Shown: piece after piece, positions 55,306 to 64,000 of the stretch
Position numbering within the stretch: position 1 is the stretch's first letter
How the letters are laid out: each line of letters begins with the position of its first letter
Position numbers and translations under genes: made by a program
The notes under the pieces: model-generated
Database searches by the model: none
Told to the model about the DNA's origin: nothing
The model's input: only the letters and a program-made list of their open reading frames with translations
NCBI RefSeq assembly: GCF_012844345.1
Contig: NZ_CP051625.1
Location: 682,001-746,000, forward strand
Direction of reading: 5' to 3'
DNA from: Pseudomonas sp. gcc21
GTDB taxonomy: Bacteria > Pseudomonadota > Gammaproteobacteria > Pseudomonadales > Pseudomonadaceae
DNA: 64,000 bases

Positions 55306-56529
55306 TTATCCCAGGCTATCCAGCCGACGCTGCAGGAAACGGCGTTCCGGCTCCTGCCGGGTGAGGCCGATCGCCCGCTGAAATGCCTCGCGTGCTGCGC
55401 CGACATCGCCAGCGCGTCGCTGCAAGTCCGCTCTGGCTGCGTGAAACAGGTGGTAGCTTTGCAGCTCTGGGGCATCTGCCAACTGCTCCAACAGAACAAG
55501 TCCGGCTTGGGGGCCGTCACGCATGGCAACAGCCACCGCGCGGTTCAGTGAAATGACTGGGGAAGGATCGAGGCGGATGAGCACATCGTACAGTTCAGCG
55601 ATTTCGCCCCAGTCGGTATCGGCTGCGCTTGCGGCGCGGGCGTGCTCCGCCGCGATGGCGGCCTGCACACTGTAAACACCCGGCTGAGGCATTTGCATGG
55701 CCGCATCAAGACACTGCAAGCCTTCCGCGATCTTGGCAGCGTCCCATAACTGCCGATCCTGTTCCTCAAGGGGAACCAGTTCACCATTGGACCCCTGCCG
55801 CGCAGCGCGACGCGAGTCCTGCAGCAGCATCAGCGCCAACAGGCCGTACACCTCGGCTTGCGGCAGCAGTTGACTCAACAGCCTGCCGAGCCGCACCGCT
55901 TCATCTGCCAGATTCACCTTGGTGACCGTTGCACCTTCGCTGCTGGAATAGCCCTCGTTAAATACCAGATAGACCACTCGCAATACGCTGTGTAGACGTT
56001 CCGAAAGCGCCTTGCCTTCGGGAACCTCGTAGGGAATCGCCGCATCGCGAATCTTGCGTTTGGCACGCACGATGCGCTGCGCAATAGTTGCCGGTTGCTG
56101 CAACAGGCTTCGCGCCACCTGCTCGGTGGTCAGGCTGCACATCTCACGTAACGTCAAAGCCAACCGGGTTTCCAGCGCCAGGCTTGGATGACAGCAGGTA
56201 AATATCAGACGTAACTGGTCATCATTGATGCTGCTGTCATCGAAGTTGTGCGTCGGGATTTCATCAAGCTCGATCTGCTGTTTCCGGTGCTGGCTGGCCG
56301 TCTGCCTACGGCGTATCTGATCGATACCTTTGTGGCGCCCCGCGCTGATCAACCAGGCGGTGGGGGTGTCCGGAATTCCCTGTTCAGGCCATTGCTGTAG
56401 CGCGGCGGCGAAGGCTTCATGCATGGATTCCTCGGCCAGCTCGAAGTCGCCGAGCAGGCGAATGAGCGTTGCCAGTACGCGGCGCGATTGGGTGCGGTAT
56501 AGATGGTCAAGAAGGCTGGGAACGGGCAT
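55306..56529 (-). CDS. ECF RNA polymerase sigma factor with helical C-terminal extension (ECF42-like)
   Basis: A 407-residue protein. Sigma region 2 spans about residues 12-80 (LIRLLGDFELAEESMHEAFA, AWLISAGRHKGIDQIRRRQT), region 4 about 115-170 (LALTLREMCSLTTEQVARSL). About 230 extra residues form TPR-like helices (GEIAELYDVLIRLDPSPVIS, LHRAxxD repeats). That architecture and the adjacent YCII/DGPF genes fit the ECF42 group, which needs its C-terminal extension rather than an anti-sigma factor. It probably drives its own operon. Confidence 0.9.
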   Translation of the reverse strand: MPVPSLLDHLYRTQSRRVLATLIRLLGDFELAEESMHEAFAAALQQWPEQGIPDTPTAWLISAGRHKGIDQIRRRQTASQHRKQQIELDEIPTHNFDDSSINDDQLRLIFTCCHPSLALETRLALTLREMCSLTTEQVARSLLQQPATIAQRIVRAKRKIRDAAIPYEVPEGKALSERLHSVLRVVYLVFNEGYSSSEGATVTKVNLADEAVRLGRLLSQLLPQAEVYGLLALMLLQDSRRAARQGSNGELVPLEEQDRQLWDAAKIAEGLQCLDAAMQMPQPGVYSVQAAIAAEHARAASAADTDWGEIAELYDVLIRLDPSPVISLNRAVAVAMRDGPQAGLVLLEQLADAPELQSYHLFHAARADLQRRAGDVGAAREAFQRAIGLTRQEPERRFLQRRLDSLG

Positions 56530-56666
56530 GGACGGGATCTGCGATCGGGTTTGCGCACCAGACAGGATAGACCGGTTTGAACCCGGTCGGAGTGACCCGT
56601 ATCACTCCCGGGGGAGACGCCAGCGCGGGCACTGTAAATCAATAAGTCGCCCGCGCTGGTCTGGGG

Positions 56667-57872
56667 TTATCCGAAATCCTGTTTTTCCATCCATGGGATG
56701 ATGCGTTCGAACGCCTTGTCGATATTTTCGAGCGAAGTCGAATAACTCAGTCGAATGGCATTGCTGCAGTGACTACCGAAGGTTTCACCAGGAATGGTGC
56801 AAACCCCGGTTTCCTTGAGCAGCCGAAGCGCGACGTTGGTGCCGTTTACGCCTTCGGGCAACGAGGGAAACAAATAGAACGCGCCTTCTGGCTTGTAACC
56901 GGTGAGGTAGGGCGTTTGCTCGACCAGTTCCACCAGCCGGTCGCGGCGTAGTGTGTATTCGGAGCGCATATGGTCAATAAAGGCATTGTCCCCATGCAGT
57001 GCGGCAACGCCTGCCCACTGGCAGGGCGTATTGGCGACGGTGGTCGTAAACATGTGGTAGCGCCGCAGTTTCTTGATCGCCGCCTGGCTGGCAATCATCC
57101 AGCCGATGCGCATGCCCGGCATGCTGTAGGTTTTCGAGAAACTGCTCATCACCATCACGTTGTCGATATCGCTGGCGCATGACAACACGGACGGATACTC
57201 CTTGCCGTCATAGATCAGATGGTCGTAGACCTCATCACTGATCACCTGGATATCCCGGTAGGCGGCTTCCTCGAGGATGGCTTCGAGTGTTTCCTTGGGA
57301 TAGACCGTACCGGTCGGATTGCTCGGCGAGTTGAGTACGATGCCGTAGGTATGCGGCTCTATCGCGTCGATCACCTCCTGCGGATCGAGCTGATGGTTGT
57401 TCTCGACACGCGTTCGCACCTCGGTGACTTCGCCGCCGTTCATCCTTATCAACGGGGCGTACAGCGTGAAAGCCGGGTCCGGCACAATGAAATGCCGTCC
57501 GGGGGCCGAGACCGCTGTGAGGGCCAGATAAATAGCCTCTGTAGCGCCGGTGGTGACGAGAATATTTTCCGAGGTCAGTTTGCGCTGGTAGCGATCGCTG
57601 TAATACACAGCGAGGGATTCAAGTAATTCCGGCAGCCCCGCATCCATGGTGTAACCGGTCTGGCCCGCGCGCAGCGCCTCGATTGTCGCGTCGATGATGT
57701 TGGTCGGCGTCGGCAGATCCGGCTGGCCGATGGACAGGTGAATCACATCTTTCATACCTGCTGCCATGTTGACCATACGGCGAATGCCGGGAATCGGAAT
57801 GGTCAGCAGCGCCGGATTCCAGATCGGATCTTCTGATTCGTACAGCTCGATGTCCATATTGCTCAAAGACAT
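56667..57872 (-). CDS. Class I/II pyridoxal-phosphate aminotransferase
   Basis: A 401-residue PLP enzyme: substrate/cofactor segments TTGATEAIYLALTA, LNSPSNPTGTVYPKE, VISDEVYDHLIYDG and the Schiff-base Lys in SSFSKTYSMPGMRIGWM; the carboxylate-binding Arg is near AIRLSYSTS. It belongs to the aspartate-aminotransferase superfamily; amino donor unknown. AGGAGG precedes the ATG. It is the last gene of a six-gene leftward operon, 15 bases after the amidase. Confidence 0.93.
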   Translation of the reverse strand: MSLSNMDIELYESEDPIWNPALLTIPIPGIRRMVNMAAGMKDVIHLSIGQPDLPTPTNIIDATIEALRAGQTGYTMDAGLPELLESLAVYYSDRYQRKLTSENILVTTGATEAIYLALTAVSAPGRHFIVPDPAFTLYAPLIRMNGGEVTEVRTRVENNHQLDPQEVIDAIEPHTYGIVLNSPSNPTGTVYPKETLEAILEEAAYRDIQVISDEVYDHLIYDGKEYPSVLSCASDIDNVMVMSSFSKTYSMPGMRIGWMIASQAAIKKLRRYHMFTTTVANTPCQWAGVAALHGDNAFIDHMRSEYTLRRDRLVELVEQTPYLTGYKPEGAFYLFPSLPEGVNGTNVALRLLKETGVCTIPGETFGSHCSNAIRLSYSTSLENIDKAFERIIPWMEKQDFG

Positions 57873-57887
57873 GTGACCTCCTGGCGC

Positions 57888-59297
57888 TCAGGCGCTGAAC
57901 AACGATGGGCGACGGTCAGTCAGTGGCGCAGCCTGTTGGTAGGCATAACCGGCCTGCAATACCAGCGCGTCATTGAAGCGCGCGCCCACCAGCTGGAGGC
58001 TGATCGGCATGTTGTTGCTGTCGAAGCCGCAGGGCACGGCCAGGCCAGGTTGGCCGGTCATGTTGAAAGGGTAGGTAAAGGGTGTCCAGGTAGGCCAGCG
58101 TGTACTGGGCCAGTCCACTGGAACTTCGCGACCGGTATCGAAGGCGGTGAGGGGCAGGGTGGGCGTTAGCAGCAGATCATATTTCTGATGGAAAGTGGCC
58201 ATGCGTTCACGCAGCGCCATGGATTCGTTCACCGCGCCGAGGTAGTCGAGCATGCTCAGGCGCGAAGCTTTTTCCGCGACGGCCACCAGTTGCGGGTCCA
58301 TCAGCTCGCGCTTCTTCGGTCCCAGATCGCGCATGGCATTCGCAGCGCCGCCATAGAACAGATGTCCGAATGCGGCGAGCGGGTCGCTGAATCCCGGATC
58401 GACCCGGATTACCTCTGCACCCAGCTGCTCGAAAACTTCCGCAGCCTCGGCAATTGAAGCTTCAATTTCAGGATCCACGTCGACGTAACCCAGGTTGGGA
58501 CTGAAGCCGATTTTCAGGCCCTTCACGCCTTTCTTGAGGTTGGCCAGATAGTCGATGTTGCGCCGGGGTACGGCGTTGGTATCGCGATGATCGGCTTCGC
58601 TGAGCACGTTCATCATCAGCGCACAGTCCTCCACGGTCCAGGTCATGGGACCGGCGTGGGCGAGGGTGCCGAAGGGGCTGGCTGGCCAGTGGGGTACTTC
58701 GCCGAAGGAAGGTTTGAGCCCGACGATGCCGCAGAATCCCGCGGGTATGCGGATGGAGCCGCCGGCGTCCGTACCCAGCGCCAGAGGTGCCATGCCCAGC
58801 GCGACCGCAACGCCGCTGCCACCGCTTGAGCCGCCAGCGGTTTTTTCCGGATTCCAGGGGTTATTGGTGGCGCCATCGATAGGGTTGTCCGTCACACCCT
58901 TCCAGCCCATTTCCGGGGTGGTGGTTTTGCCGATCGGCACGTAACCGTGGCGGGACAGAGCGGCCGTTGCGGGTGCGGACTTGTTCAGGGTGCTGGCCGG
59001 GTCTACGGTTTTCGAGCCTTTGAGCGTAGGCCACATCGGCGTGAGGAATACGTCTTTCACCGCCACCGGCACGCCATCGAGCAGGCCACGGGTTTCACCG
59101 TTCTGGTAGCGCTGTTCGGATTCACTGGCCAGGCCCAGTGTTGTGTCCCGATCCACCAGGCAGAAGCCGTTGGTGTGGGTATCTATCCGCTCAATCTGAT
59201 CGAGCATGGCGCTGGCGGCTTCTACTGGCGACAGACTTTTATCCCGATAGCGCGCAAGCAGTTCAACAGCGGTCAGCTGCAGTATGTCTTTGGACAT
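57888..59297 (-). CDS. Amidase (amidase-signature family)
   Basis: A 469-residue enzyme with the Ser-cisSer-Lys triad: Lys in PVAVKDVF, first Ser in TAGGSSGGSGVAV, nucleophile Ser in GTDAGGSIRIPAG. It cleaves an amide bond of a small molecule or N-acyl compound; no GatC/GatB neighbours are present, so it is not the tRNA amidotransferase. Position in the operon suggests release of ammonia or an amine from a catabolic intermediate. Confidence 0.93.
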   Translation of the reverse strand: MSKDILQLTAVELLARYRDKSLSPVEAASAMLDQIERIDTHTNGFCLVDRDTTLGLASESEQRYQNGETRGLLDGVPVAVKDVFLTPMWPTLKGSKTVDPASTLNKSAPATAALSRHGYVPIGKTTTPEMGWKGVTDNPIDGATNNPWNPEKTAGGSSGGSGVAVALGMAPLALGTDAGGSIRIPAGFCGIVGLKPSFGEVPHWPASPFGTLAHAGPMTWTVEDCALMMNVLSEADHRDTNAVPRRNIDYLANLKKGVKGLKIGFSPNLGYVDVDPEIEASIAEAAEVFEQLGAEVIRVDPGFSDPLAAFGHLFYGGAANAMRDLGPKKRELMDPQLVAVAEKASRLSMLDYLGAVNESMALRERMATFHQKYDLLLTPTLPLTAFDTGREVPVDWPSTRWPTWTPFTYPFNMTGQPGLAVPCGFDSNNMPISLQLVGARFNDALVLQAGYAYQQAAPLTDRRPSLFSA

Positions 59298-59389
59298 GAT
59301 TGTTTCTCCCGTCGTCTTGCTCTACACGAAAAAACACGTCCTTCGACGGATGGGGCGTAGCCGCGCGATCGCAGCCCGCCTTCGCCGTA

Positions 59390-60334
59390 TCAGCTCTTTT
59401 TCACCTGGTTGAAAAGAGCCTCTCCTTTTTGCCAGCGGTTGAAGTTGGCGACGAACTGCTCGCCGAGTGCCTGTTGCCAACCGATGAAATCGCCGGCCAT
59501 ATGCGCCGATATCATCACGTTGGGCATGTCCCACAAAGGATGGTCCTGCGGTAGGGGCTCCTGTTCGAACACGTCCAGTGCTGCGCCTGCAATGTCGCCC
59601 TCTTGCAAGGCAGCGACCAGATCATCGGTTACGACGATAGCTCCGCGCCCGACATTGATCAGCCGCGCGTGAGGCTGCATGGCCTGGAAGGCGCGACGAT
59701 CGAAAAGACCCTGAGTGTCATCAGTCAAGGGTGCGGTGATCACCACGAAATCCGCCTGCGGCAGCAATTCGAGCAGCTGATCGTTGCTGACAACCGAATC
59801 AAAACGCGGATCGTCGCGGCTGCTGCGCGCGGTGCCTGTGACTTTCAGGCCCACCGCCGAGAGCAGTGTTGCGACTTCGCCGCCAATCGAGCCGGCTCCG
59901 ATGATGAGCGCATGTTTGCCAGTGATCATCTCGGTGTCGCGGTGCTTCCAGCGGTGCTGGCCCTGCAGCGACAGATTCCCGAGGGTATCCTTGGCGAACA
60001 TGAGTACAGCGCCCAGCACATATTCGGCGATCCCGCGGTCGAACACGCCGCGGGCATTGGTGATCTGAACATCGCTGGCTACCAGGGCAGGGAACATCAG
60101 CGCGTCGACCCCGGCACTGGCCGTGTGCACCCATTTGATACGGTGCTCCTCCGGCCAGCAGCGCTCGAGCACGCCGGTGCGAAAGTCCGTCACCAGCAAC
60201 ACGTCTGTGTCCGTCAACGCCGCGCGCAGTTCGGACTCTTCACTGACCGTACGCACCCGAACCTCGCTCGGCAGCGTTTCAAGCCCCGGCAAGGTTTCGT
60301 CCCCGGGCGCAACCAGTACCAGCACCTCGGTCAT
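59390..60334 (-). CDS. D-2-hydroxyacid dehydrogenase
   Basis: 314 residues with the NAD-binding loop ALIIGAGSIGGEVA, the catalytic Arg region LINVGRGAIVV, the Glu in ALDVFEQEPLP and a His in MISAHMAG. It resembles glyoxylate/hydroxypyruvate reductase-type members of the family. The substrate is a 2-oxo or D-2-hydroxy acid. Its start overlaps the class III aminotransferase stop by 4 bases. Confidence 0.92.
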   Translation of the reverse strand: MTEVLVLVAPGDETLPGLETLPSEVRVRTVSEESELRAALTDTDVLLVTDFRTGVLERCWPEEHRIKWVHTASAGVDALMFPALVASDVQITNARGVFDRGIAEYVLGAVLMFAKDTLGNLSLQGQHRWKHRDTEMITGKHALIIGAGSIGGEVATLLSAVGLKVTGTARSSRDDPRFDSVVSNDQLLELLPQADFVVITAPLTDDTQGLFDRRAFQAMQPHARLINVGRGAIVVTDDLVAALQEGDIAGAALDVFEQEPLPQDHPLWDMPNVMISAHMAGDFIGWQQALGEQFVANFNRWQKGEALFNQVKKS

Positions 60335-61584
60335 GGCTGGACCTCGGCCAGCGCCTTGGCGAAACGTCCGACTGCGTCGGTTACCTCCTCGGCAGTCACC
60401 ACCAGCGGCGGCAACCAGCGCACAATCTGGCCGTCAATACCGCAGCGCAATAACAGCAGGCCCTGCGCTTCTGCGGCCTCGGTCAGGCGTAAGGCGACGT
60501 CGGGCATCGGCTCTTGCGGCCCTTTGCCAATCTCCATCCCCAGCATCAACCCCTTGCCGCGAATGGTAGAGATAATCGGGTAGTCACCCTGCAGTGCATG
60601 CAGCTGATCCCACAACTCGGTTCCGCGGGCAGCGGCATTCTCGATCAGATTCTCCTGCTCAATCACCCTCAGGGTGGCCAGCGCCGCCGCGCACGACACC
60701 GCGTTGGCGCCATAGGTGCCGCCCTGGGAGCCGGGTGCGCCCTTGGCCATAAGCTCCGCCGAGGCAGCAATGGCCGAGAGCGGAAAACCGCTGGCCAGGC
60801 CTTTGGCGGTGATCAGAATGTCGGGCTGGACATCGAAGTGCTGATGGCTCCAGAACTTGCCGGTACGTCCGTAACCGGCCTGGATCTCGTCACAGATCAA
60901 CAGGATGCCGTGTTTTTTGCAGCGCTCGGCCAGCCCCTGCATGAAGGCGGTATTGGCGGGGTAGTAGCCGTACTCGCCCTGTACCGGTTCGATCAGGATG
61001 GCAGCGGTGTCCTCGGGGGCGGTCTGGGTCTTGAGGATATGGTCCAGCTCGCGTAGGCAGAACGCATTGGTCTGTTCTTCGCTCCAGCCGTAACGCCAGC
61101 TGTGCGGGTAGGGCGCAACCACCACGCCCGCCATCATCGGGTGGAAGCCGGTACGTACCTTGGTGCCAGAGGTGGTCAGCGAGGCAGCGCCCATGGTGCG
61201 GCCGTGGAAGCCACCGTTGAACACCACAATGTTGGCCCGCCGCGTAGCGTGCCTGGCCAGGCGCATGGCCATTTCTACCGCTTCGGAACCGGAGTTGCTC
61301 AAGGCTATCGAGTCGATGCCGGACGGCATCTTCTCGACCAGTCGGTCGGTCAGCTCAAGCATCGGCCGGTGCGTGACGGTGGTGTACTGCGCGTGGATCA
61401 TCTTGCCGACCTGCTCCTGCGCCGCCGCGACCACCGTCGGGTGGCAATGCCCGGTGCTGGTCACACCTATTCCGGAGGTGAAATCGAGGTAGGCCTTGCC
61501 ATCGGTGTCATAAAGCCAGCTACCCTGGCCATGGTCGGCGCAGACGCGGCTGGATTGCTTCAACAAGGGTGATAAGTGACTCAT
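60331..61584 (-). CDS. Class III aminotransferase
   Basis: A 417-residue PLP enzyme of the acetylornithine/GABA aminotransferase group: YLDFTSGIGVTSTGHCHP, SNSGSEAVEMAMRLAR, FNGGFHGRTMGA, LICDEIQAGYGRTGKFW and the PLP Lys in ILITAKGLASGFPLS. It probably moves the terminal amino group of an omega-amino acid to 2-oxoglutarate or pyruvate, producing a semialdehyde for the dehydrogenase two genes upstream. The chosen start is MSHLSPLLKQ. Confidence 0.93.
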   Translation of the reverse strand: MSHLSPLLKQSSRVCADHGQGSWLYDTDGKAYLDFTSGIGVTSTGHCHPTVVAAAQEQVGKMIHAQYTTVTHRPMLELTDRLVEKMPSGIDSIALSNSGSEAVEMAMRLARHATRRANIVVFNGGFHGRTMGAASLTTSGTKVRTGFHPMMAGVVVAPYPHSWRYGWSEEQTNAFCLRELDHILKTQTAPEDTAAILIEPVQGEYGYYPANTAFMQGLAERCKKHGILLICDEIQAGYGRTGKFWSHQHFDVQPDILITAKGLASGFPLSAIAASAELMAKGAPGSQGGTYGANAVSCAAALATLRVIEQENLIENAAARGTELWDQLHALQGDYPIISTIRGKGLMLGMEIGKGPQEPMPDVALRLTEAAEAQGLLLLRCGIDGQIVRWLPPLVVTAEEVTDAVGRFAKALAEVQP

Positions 61585-61661
61585 ATAGAGACTCCTGTCG
61601 GGTGGACGGGGCCTGGGTCCCGGTGAAGCGGTAGCGACGGCAACGCCGCCGCGATTCGGTG

Positions 61662-62798
61662 TCAGCTGTTGAGGCGTTCGATCACGCCGGCGGTAATAGC
61701 CTGGCAGCTGCGTTGTTGCCCCCCTGCAGCATGCAGATCGCGGGCCACAGCGTTGCGTAGAACCTCGGCGGGTTCGTTGAAGCCGAGCCATTCGAGCATC
61801 ATGGAGGTGGTCAATAGCATGGCCGCCGGGTTCGCTTTGCCCTGGCCGGCAATATCCGGAGCACTGCCGTGTGTCGGTTCGAACAGCGCGGGCAGCTCGC
61901 GACTGTCCGGATTGATGTTGCAGGATGGAGCCAACCCGAGCCCGCCGGACAACACGGCAGCAAGATCGGTCAGAATATCGCCGTGCAGGTTGCTGGCGAC
62001 GACCACGTCAAATTCCCAGGGGTTCTGCACAAATTTCATACAGGCCGCATCGACTAACTGATGGGCTACCCCTATATGCGGAAATTCGCTGGCCACTTCC
62101 GCGAAGACTTCGGTATAGAGTTCTCCCCAGGTGGGCTGAGCGTTGCGCTTGGTGATCAGGCAGACCTGCGCCGGCGCGTGCCCCTTTTCCTCACAATAAA
62201 ACTGCCGTGCCGCATCCCGTTGCGCCATGCGCTGCTCGGCACGCAGGAAGGCATGGCGTATCAGCCGCTCGGTGCCACGCCGGGTAAAGACTTCCAGCTG
62301 GGTCGCCACTTCATAGGGCGTACCCTTGTTCAAGCGGCCGCCCTGATTGACGTACTCTCCTTCACTGTTTTCGCGGATGACCAGCATGTCGACGTCCGCT
62401 GCCCGTGGGTCGGCCAGGTACCGCGGGGCCCCCGGCAGCAAACGTGCGGGTCGCTCACAGGCCCACAGGTCCAGCCCCTTGCGAAAAGTCAAAAGGGGCT
62501 CAAGCGAGATGCTGTCGGACAGCTTGTAGCGATTCGGGTCGCTGACCGGGCCAGGATCGCCCAGCGCGCCCATTAGCAGTGCGTCATATACGCACACCCG
62601 GCGCAGCGCATTGGCTGGCATCATCTCGCCGTACTCTTTGTGCCAGGCGGTGCTTGGCCAGTCGAGACGATCCCAGATCAGTGGCAGCGAGTAGGTTTCA
62701 CGCAGTACTTCCAGCACCATTTCGGCGGCATCCATGACCTCCACTCCAATACCGTCCCCTGGCATCAATGCGATGCGGATATCGGATTGCTCGGTCAT
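61662..62798 (-). CDS. Isopropylmalate/tartrate/D-malate dehydrogenase-like enzyme
   Basis: 378 residues, decarboxylating beta-hydroxyacid dehydrogenase family: IALMPGDGIGVEVMD, VIRENSEGEYVNQGGRL, the Lys in LITKRNAQP, Asp in VVVASNLHGDILTDLAA and FEPTHGSAPDIAGQGKANP. Details such as ENSEGEYVNQGGR favour the tartrate/D-malate dehydrogenase branch over LeuB. It may oxidise a hydroxy-diacid. A 5-base gap separates it from the semialdehyde dehydrogenase gene upstream. Confidence 0.9.
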   Translation of the reverse strand: MTEQSDIRIALMPGDGIGVEVMDAAEMVLEVLRETYSLPLIWDRLDWPSTAWHKEYGEMMPANALRRVCVYDALLMGALGDPGPVSDPNRYKLSDSISLEPLLTFRKGLDLWACERPARLLPGAPRYLADPRAADVDMLVIRENSEGEYVNQGGRLNKGTPYEVATQLEVFTRRGTERLIRHAFLRAEQRMAQRDAARQFYCEEKGHAPAQVCLITKRNAQPTWGELYTEVFAEVASEFPHIGVAHQLVDAACMKFVQNPWEFDVVVASNLHGDILTDLAAVLSGGLGLAPSCNINPDSRELPALFEPTHGSAPDIAGQGKANPAAMLLTTSMMLEWLGFNEPAEVLRNAVARDLHAAGGQQRSCQAITAGVIERLNS

Positions 62799-62803
62799 AG
62801 AAT

Positions 62804-64000
62804 TTACTCCGTGCCCATGCAGATGTATTTCAGTTCGGTATATTCCTCGAGACCGTGTCGTGATCCCTCGCGGCCGAGGCCAGATGCCTTGACACCACCG
62901 AAGGGCGCCATCGGGTTGGATATGGCGCCTTCGTTGACACCCACCATGCCCGCTTCGAGCGCATCGGCAACCCGCCAGCAGCGGTGAATGTCGCGGCTGT
63001 AAAAGTAGGCTGCCAGGCCATAGGGCGTATCGTTGGCAATGCGGATGGCTTCTTCTTCTGTGTCGAAGGTCATGATCGCCGCCAGCGGTCCGAAGGTTTC
63101 CTCGTGGCACACCTGCATCTCGGTCGACACGTCGGAAATCAACACAGGGTGTACGAAACTGCCCTCGTCGCTATCGGGAGCGGGGCCGTAAAGGTGGGTG
63201 GCACCTTTATCAATCGCATCCTGATAATGCTGCTGCACTTTTTCAGCCGCCGCGCGGTTGATCAAAGGGGCCTGCGTGACGCCGTCGTCAAGACCATTGC
63301 CGAGCTTCAGCTCGCCCATTGCCTTGGCCAGCAGCGAAGCGAATTTCTCGTGTACGCTGCGTTGGACCAGAAAACGGTTGGCGCAGACGCAGGTCTGCCC
63401 GGTGTTGCGGAATTTGCAGATCATCGCACCTTCAACGGCGCGCTCGAGATCCGCATCATCAAAGACAATGAACGGTGCGTTGCCGCCCAGCTCCAACGAA
63501 ACCTTCTGAATATGTTCTGCGCACTGGGCCATCAACTGGCTGCCGACGCCGGTCGACCCGGTGAAACTGAGCTTGCGCACGATCGGGCTGCTGGTCAGCA
63601 CCTTGCCGATCATCTTCGAATCACCGGTAACGATGTTGAACACGCCCGGCGGAATGCCCGCTTCGTGGGCGAGTTCGGCGAGTGCGAGTGCCGTATAAGG
63701 AGTTGCCTCTGAAGGCTTGACGATCATGCTGCAGCCGGCTGCCAGCGCCGCGCCGGCCTTGCGGGTGATCATCGCCGCCGGGAAATTCCACGGCGTTATG
63801 GCTGCCGTGACGCCCACCGGCTGGCGGGTGACGATAATGTGCTGGCCAGGTTTGGCACCGGGGATGGTTTCGCCATACATGCGCGGTGCTTCTTCGGCAA
63901 ACCAGCGAACGAAGGACGCGGCATAGGCTACCTCGCCACGGGATTCAACCAGTGGCTTGCCCTGTTCCATGGTCATCAGGGTGGCGATATCTTCCTGGTG
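62804..64000 (-). CDS. gabD: NAD(P)-dependent succinate-semialdehyde dehydrogenase, C-terminal part
   Basis: 398 residues remain; the N terminus lies beyond the right edge. Aldehyde-dehydrogenase motifs are complete: VTAAITPWNFPAAM, FTGSTGVGSQL, the general base Glu in VSLELGGNAPF, catalytic Cys in NTGQTCVCANRF and HEETFGPLAAIMTFD. GMVGVNEGAISNPMAPFGGV is typical of SSADH. It would oxidise a semialdehyde made by the neighbouring class III aminotransferase. The double Cys (CVC) is as in redox-switched GabD enzymes. Confidence 0.92.
   Translation of the reverse strand, partial: HQEDIATLMTMEQGKPLVESRGEVAYAASFVRWFAEEAPRMYGETIPGAKPGQHIIVTRQPVGVTAAITPWNFPAAMITRKAGAALAAGCSMIVKPSEATPYTALALAELAHEAGIPPGVFNIVTGDSKMIGKVLTSSPIVRKLSFTGSTGVGSQLMAQCAEHIQKVSLELGGNAPFIVFDDADLERAVEGAMICKFRNTGQTCVCANRFLVQRSVHEKFASLLAKAMGELKLGNGLDDGVTQAPLINRAAAEKVQQHYQDAIDKGATHLYGPAPDSDEGSFVHPVLISDVSTEMQVCHEETFGPLAAIMTFDTEEEAIRIANDTPYGLAAYFYSRDIHRCWRVADALEAGMVGVNEGAISNPMAPFGGVKASGLGREGSRHGLEEYTELKYICMGTE

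Overview
The window looks like the chromosome of a pseudomonad (Pseudomonadaceae). The evidence is the rsxABCDGE-nth order beside metG, a DUF2388 protein, a YggL protein, a CobB-type sirtuin, a PQQ glucose dehydrogenase, a DUF3182 protein and an entericidin-like lipoprotein, all in high-GC coding sequence. Species cannot be fixed from the sequence alone. No rRNA, tRNA or CRISPR array was seen.

Layout. 1-8232 (minus strand): start of nth, the complete Rsx/Rnf electron-transport operon and metG. 8701-12430: a visibly AT-rich accessory block that reads as a short integron-type cassette cluster without an integrase. It holds an HNH-motif protein, a truncated AlbA/Schlafen-like protein, a truncated AbiTii-like protein and a small unknown protein. 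The cassettes are separated by recognisable attC sites, and an IS3-family element sits between the two truncated genes. 12562-14696: entericidin-like lipoprotein, double OB-fold periplasmic protein and a eukaryote-type calcium-activated nucleotidase (apyrase). 15034-21321: a caa3-type cytochrome c oxidase operon (subunits II, I, III, a small membrane protein, CtaG-type assembly factor, two c-type cytochromes). 21331-28585: aspartate/glutamate racemase family protein, DUF4105 protein, DUF2388 protein, and two paralogous membrane-anchored receiver-domain proteins flanking a DUF1329 gene. 28674-36629: DEAD-box helicase, CinA-like protein, YggL, a LemA/TPM/TPM operon, a secreted glycerophosphodiesterase and a von Willebrand-like/J-domain gene pair. 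36688-49227: GH5 glycosidase, small unknown proteins, a UPP-synthase-family protein, sirtuin, DUF4153 membrane protein, soluble chemoreceptor, a small membrane-protein operon, ZapE, alpha/beta hydrolase and DUF3182 protein. 49470-53830: PQQ glucose dehydrogenase with a 261-bp MITE-like element just upstream, an EamA transporter and a DUF1428 protein. 54006-56529: an ECF sigma factor with two YCII/DGPF proteins, one fused to a VOC domain. 56667-64000: a six-gene catabolic operon (semialdehyde dehydrogenase, isopropylmalate/tartrate dehydrogenase-like, class III aminotransferase, D-2-hydroxyacid dehydrogenase, amidase, class I aminotransferase) that runs off the right edge.

The most interesting part is 8701-12430. 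The 5' ends and attC half-sites of cassettes 1 and 3 are exactly complementary. Those of the IS-containing cassette are not, and the IS has no matching target duplication. Both facts point to an IS-mediated deletion that joined two defence-like cassettes.
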